Shown here piece by piece: positions 5,787-7,994 of a stretch of 7,994 nt of DNA. The notes beneath the pieces were generated by a model. The model did not search any database. It saw only the letters and a program-made list of their open reading frames with translations, and had not been told where the DNA came from. The position numbers and the translations under genes were made by a program. Position 1 is the first letter of the stretch. Each line of letters starts with the position of its first letter. Source of the stretch: Desulfobacterales bacterium (lineage in GTDB: Bacteria; Desulfobacterota; Desulfobacteria; Desulfobacterales; RPRI01); contig JAGVOC010000259.1 in NCBI GenBank assembly GCA_020052975.1, positions 1 to 7,994 on the forward strand, given 5' to 3'.

Positions 5787-6314
5787 TTATTGGACTTTCT
5801 TCTTTATCATTTCAATCCTTTTTTTAGCTTCTTCACTTCGTTTTCCCCCCAACGAGATATATTTTTCAAGTAGGTGGATTGTTTTTTTGTAATCTCTTTT
5901 TTTATATTGAACAATTGCCAAGTTCCAATAAGAATCTTTTTCAGAGCCAGTAGCTATCGCTTTTTCAAATAGTTCTTCTGCCCGATTTAAATTATTTTTT
6001 TCATTGTATGCTGCTCCAAGCTCATTAAAAAAATATCCGCTTCTGTTATCTTGTTGATTTGCATATTGTTCTCCTAATGCAATGACTTCATCATATCTTT
6101 TTTCAGAATTCATCTGTTCCATTCTCTTTGCAATATTTTCATACAGGTTTTCATGGTTTCTTGGTATGCTTTCTTCGCCCTGTGAATTCTTTGCTTTTAA
6201 TCCGATGCCGATAGCAATTGTTGCAAGAATTCCTTTTTTCATAAAGTCTCTTCTGTCCATCCCTTTTATCAGTTTCTCATAATTCTCTGCTAGTCTTGTT
6301 TCAAGTGTCTGCAT
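5787..6314 (-). CDS. TPR protein with a Tat-like N-terminal signal
   Basis: From ATG 6314 the protein has 175 residues. The N-terminus carries a twin-arginine-like motif, DRRDFMKKG at 20-28, followed by a short hydrophobic core ILATIAIGIGL (29-39). This fits export by Tat or an N-terminal membrane anchor. Two TPR units follow: ELGAAYNEKNNLNRAEELFE (98-117) and WNLAIVQYKKRDYKKTIHLL (130-149). A degenerate third unit lies around 55-85. TPRs mediate protein contacts, and the partner may be the secreted protein encoded next. I chose ATG 6314 because AGTGAGGG lies just upstream. An upstream TTG at 6368, overlapping the previous stop, would add 18 charged residues before the signal and is less likely. 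No enzymatic motif is visible. Confidence 0.75.
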   Translation of the reverse strand: MQTLETRLAENYEKLIKGMDRRDFMKKGILATIAIGIGLKAKNSQGEESIPRNHENLYENIAKRMEQMNSEKRYDEVIALGEQYANQQDNRSGYFFNELGAAYNEKNNLNRAEELFEKAIATGSEKDSYWNLAIVQYKKRDYKKTIHLLEKYISLGGKRSEEAKKRIEMIKKKVQ

Positions 6315-6364
6315 GATTTCCCTCACTTTGAAATTCTTCCTTTTATCTTCAAAATCCTTTCCCC

Positions 6365-6664
6365 TCAATCCCTTGTGATGAACTTCAGAGTCAATCGCCA
6401 GATTGTTGTCCTCTTGTTACCCTTCTGGAGGACAACTTTTTTATGGAGTCTTGTTTTAATAAGAGACGCGATATCCTGCCATGTCTGGTTTTTTGAAACC
6501 ACAACAACAAGATCAACGTCCTTGGTGGTTCGGGGTTCAACCCATGCCGAAAGAGCTAGGCCGCCTATCAAGGCATAGTCAGCAATAAATCCTTCCTTTT
6601 TAAGTCCGTCAAAGAAAATGATGGTTTTTTCAAAGGATTCAACAATAGATATCATTTCTATCAT
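6365..6664 (-). CDS. Shortened nucleotidyltransferase-like protein, probably degraded
   Basis: At 99 residues it shows the start of a nucleotidyltransferase fold as in AbiEii-like or similar proteins: ADYALIGGLALSAW (28-41), then PRTTKDVDLVVVVS (44-57), with the GG pair at 34-35 and the metal-binding D49/D51. Relatives I recall are about 150-200 residues and carry a third acidic residue and a helical region after this point. Here the frame stops soon after LTLKFITRD, where those should follow. The gene therefore looks C-terminally truncated and is unlikely to be catalytic. I saw no continuation in the other minus-strand frames just downstream. ATG 6664 overlaps the previous small ORF's stop (ATGA). 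An upstream GAAGAAG is only a weak ribosome-binding site. Confidence 0.65.
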   Translation of the reverse strand: MIEMISIVESFEKTIIFFDGLKKEGFIADYALIGGLALSAWVEPRTTKDVDLVVVVSKNQTWQDIASLIKTRLHKKVVLQKGNKRTTIWRLTLKFITRD

Positions 6665-6771
6665 TTCTTCTTCACTGCCTTCTGTACCGAATGCTTTATA
6701 ATTAGGGACAATTCGAGGAGTTCAAGGGATATTTCTATGTTTTTCCCTTTCGGGATTAGATTCTTCTTCAT
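6661..6771 (-). CDS. 36-residue small ORF coupled to the nucleotidyltransferase
   Basis: The frame MKKNLIPKGKNIEISLELLE, followed by a second amphipathic stretch (SLIIKHSV) and a QKAVKKK tail, encodes a short, basic, probably helical peptide. Its stop overlaps the start of the nucleotidyltransferase gene (ATGA at 6661-6664). Its own ATG overlaps the stop of the PilZ-like fragment (6768-6771). No clear ribosome-binding site precedes it, so it would depend on coupling. No family is recognised. The two exact ATGA joints argue that it is translated, but chance cannot be excluded at this length. Confidence 0.4.
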   Translation of the reverse strand: MKKNLIPKGKNIEISLELLELSLIIKHSVQKAVKKK

Positions 6772-6833
6772 GGTTCTGTTATCTGAAAGTATACATCGAC
6801 CGAAAATCTCTTGTGCCGTCTTCTTTCCTCCAT
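6768..6833 (-). pseudogene. N-terminal PilZ-like fragment
   Basis: The frame from ATG 6833 reads MEERRRHKRFSVDVYFQITE plus one residue and then stops. ERRRHKRFSV is the typical opening of PilZ domain proteins, where the RxxxR residues bind cyclic di-GMP. The rest of the domain (about 80 more residues, including the D/NxSxxG motif) is missing, and I saw no continuation in the next frame. AAAGGA at 6838-6843 lies 4 bases before the ATG, so the original start seems preserved. The stop overlaps the next small ORF. It may be a leftover of a broken gene; a short match could also be coincidence. Confidence 0.4.
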
Positions 6834-6892
6834 ACCATCCTTTCGGCCAAGTTCGCCTGATACAATTAATTGTTCAGGATCTCTCCGGAATA

Positions 6893-6920
6893 TTGCGAGG
6901 CCTCTTCCATAAAGTATTAC
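6893..6920 (+). promoter_or_regulatory. Weak promoter candidate for the outer-membrane protein
   Basis: TTGCGA (6893-6898) and TATTAC (6915-6920) are spaced by 16 bases. Each hexamer departs from consensus, and the spacing is one short of ideal. It lies about 80 bases before the chosen start, in the space shared with the leftward string. Confidence 0.25.
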
Positions 6921-7001
6921 AAAAACAATAGAAAAATGAAAGCGACCGGAAAGCATGCACGATTGACTTCAAACCCTGCCTTTGTTACTGTATCCCTTGC
7001 C

Positions 7002-7958
7002 ATGAAGCAACTATTCTTTTCGTTTTGCCTTCTCTTCTTTCTTCCAGGTTCAGTATGTGCATTTGACGGGCCTTTGCAGGTCCGGAATCAGTTCCCTCTC
7101 TTTCTCCCGGTCAATGCACCTTTTTTGGAAAAGCCCGCAATCGAGACGTCCTTCAGCGCAGTTCTTTCACACTCGAGCATCTATCTTGTGGACAATTCCG
7201 CAAAGTGGGGGATGGGGCTTGATATGGAGATAACCGAACTCAATCTCCGGGCGAAAAAGAACCTGCACGACTTCCTCGAAATCGGGATTGAGTTGCCGAT
7301 ACTCGGTTTCAGTTCCGGTTTCATGGACGGCTTTCTCAATCGCTATCATGATACATTCGGTTTTCCTGATTACGGGAGAAGCAGGAGGCCTGAGAATGAA
7401 TTCCTCTACGAGGTGCGAAGGGAAAAAGCTCTGATCATAAAGGGGAAAAACGGACGGATACAAATCGGAGACATCCGGCTCACAGTGAAAAAATCCATCC
7501 TGAAATCCGATCCGGCTGTAAACGTCCAGGCGTTCATAGAATTCCCTTCAGGTGATGCGAAGGCCGGATTCGGAAACGGCAGCCTGGATACAGGTCTTTC
7601 TCTCATGATGAAAAAGAATCTCGGGGAAAAACTGAGCGCATACCTGAACTTCGGCAGAGTATTTCCGGGCGACCTGAGAGGATATGAAAGGGTAACCCTC
7701 AGGGACTACCTCTATGGAGGAGCTGCAGTGGAAGCATCCTTCTGGAAAGATATCAGCATTTTAGGACAAATATTTATTCAGGGCTCTCCATTCCCCGAAA
7801 CAGACATCCCCTCAGTAGACAGGGCTGCGGTGCTCCTCTCTTTTGGGGGAAGGTATTCTTCAGGGAAGAACCGCGTAGAATTATCGTTTACCGAAGACCC
7901 CAATACCTCCGGAGCGCCTGATTTCACCATGAATTTTTCTTTCAGGAGACTGTTCTGA
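7002..7958 (+). CDS. DUF3187-like outer-membrane protein
   Basis: From ATG 7002 the product is 318 residues. A Sec signal peptide, MKQLFFSFCLLFFLPGSVCA, is cut before FDGPL. The mature part opens with VRNQFPLFLP and later has YGRSRRPENEFLYEVRR, blocks I recall from the DUF3187 family of predicted outer-membrane proteins of unknown function. Alternating hydrophobic segments run through it (AYLNFGRVFPGDL, DISILGQIFIQGSPF, RAAVLLSFGGRYSSG, NRVELSFTEDP), as in beta-barrels. The last residues, MNFSFRRLF, end in phenylalanine, the usual signal for BAM-dependent insertion. The frame is open back to 6870, and ATG 6936 is another possible start, but the signal peptide favours 7002. No ribosome-binding site is clear. 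It is divergent from the leftward string and intact. Confidence 0.75.
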   Translation: MKQLFFSFCLLFFLPGSVCAFDGPLQVRNQFPLFLPVNAPFLEKPAIETSFSAVLSHSSIYLVDNSAKWGMGLDMEITELNLRAKKNLHDFLEIGIELPILGFSSGFMDGFLNRYHDTFGFPDYGRSRRPENEFLYEVRREKALIIKGKNGRIQIGDIRLTVKKSILKSDPAVNVQAFIEFPSGDAKAGFGNGSLDTGLSLMMKKNLGEKLSAYLNFGRVFPGDLRGYERVTLRDYLYGGAAVEASFWKDISILGQIFIQGSPFPETDIPSVDRAAVLLSFGGRYSSGKNRVELSFTEDPNTSGAPDFTMNFSFRRLF

Positions 7959-7961
7959 ACC

Positions 7962-7991
7962 TTGTAAGCATCTTATTCTGTAAGCTATTAT
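7962..7991 (+). promoter_or_regulatory. Possible promoter for a gene beyond the window
   Basis: TTGTAA (7962-7967) and TATTAT (7986-7991) are spaced by 18 bases, a fair sigma70-like pair just after the outer-membrane gene. TGTAAGC occurs twice in this short stretch. The served gene, if any, is outside the window. Confidence 0.3.
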
Positions 7992-7994
7992 ACA

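Noticed and set aside
7167..7606. Two minus-strand frames inside the outer-membrane protein gene
   Set aside because: They are shadows of the DUF3187-like frame, without domains or ribosome-binding sites.
1..7994. CRISPR array or insertion sequence
   Set aside because: I saw no regularly spaced direct repeats, transposase frames or terminal inverted repeats of an insertion sequence.

Overview
The window reads as an accessory region of a bacterial chromosome. It starts in a tRNA cluster, carries several toxin-antitoxin-type modules and one large unusual helicase, and ends in a Gram-negative envelope gene. The DUF3187-like outer-membrane protein with an aromatic C-terminus and the Tat-like and Sec signal peptides point to a diderm bacterium. 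A Desulfobacterota- or Nitrospirota-like host would fit, but the sequence alone does not fix the taxon.

Layout. 1-96: the 3' end of one tRNA and a complete tRNA-Glu(UUC). 40-450 (minus): the C-terminal remnant of a large serine recombinase whose last 18 codons are read antisense through the tRNA, which suggests an old integration at tRNA-Glu. 577-906 (plus): a short basic coiled-coil-like protein of unknown function, whose candidate start codons lie in or beside a perfect 12-bp inverted repeat. 925-1391 (minus): an antitoxin/ParE-RelE toxin pair with a recognisable promoter and operator-like repeat. 1529-1564: a strong bidirectional hairpin terminator.

1686-4514 (plus): a 942-residue protein with a RelE/ParE-like N-terminus, a complete UvrD/Rep-type SF1 helicase core, ankyrin repeats and an unassigned C-terminal region. 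It is the most interesting gene here and a candidate for a defence or regulated nucleic-acid-processing role. It is transcribed alone, between toxin-antitoxin modules.

4631-6833 (minus): a tightly packed co-directional string. In transcription order it holds a 21-codon PilZ-like N-terminal fragment, a 36-codon small ORF, a shortened nucleotidyltransferase, a TPR protein with a Tat-like signal, a secreted S/P/N-rich protein, and the MntA/HepT pair. Stop and start codons overlap at several joints, so translational coupling is likely, but parts of the string look degraded. 7002-7958 (plus): a DUF3187-like outer-membrane protein, divergent from the string.

How the genes may work together. MntA (nucleotidyltransferase antitoxin) neutralises HepT (HEPN RNase) by AMPylation in the characterised family. 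The ParE/RelE pair is a second independent type II-like module. The helicase has no obvious co-transcribed partner; a link to defence is inferred from its domains and neighbours only. The tRNA and recombinase remnant, the several toxin-antitoxin modules, the broken genes and the apparent shifts in base composition (very AT-rich around 5331-6370, more balanced across the helicase) fit a region built by successive insertions.
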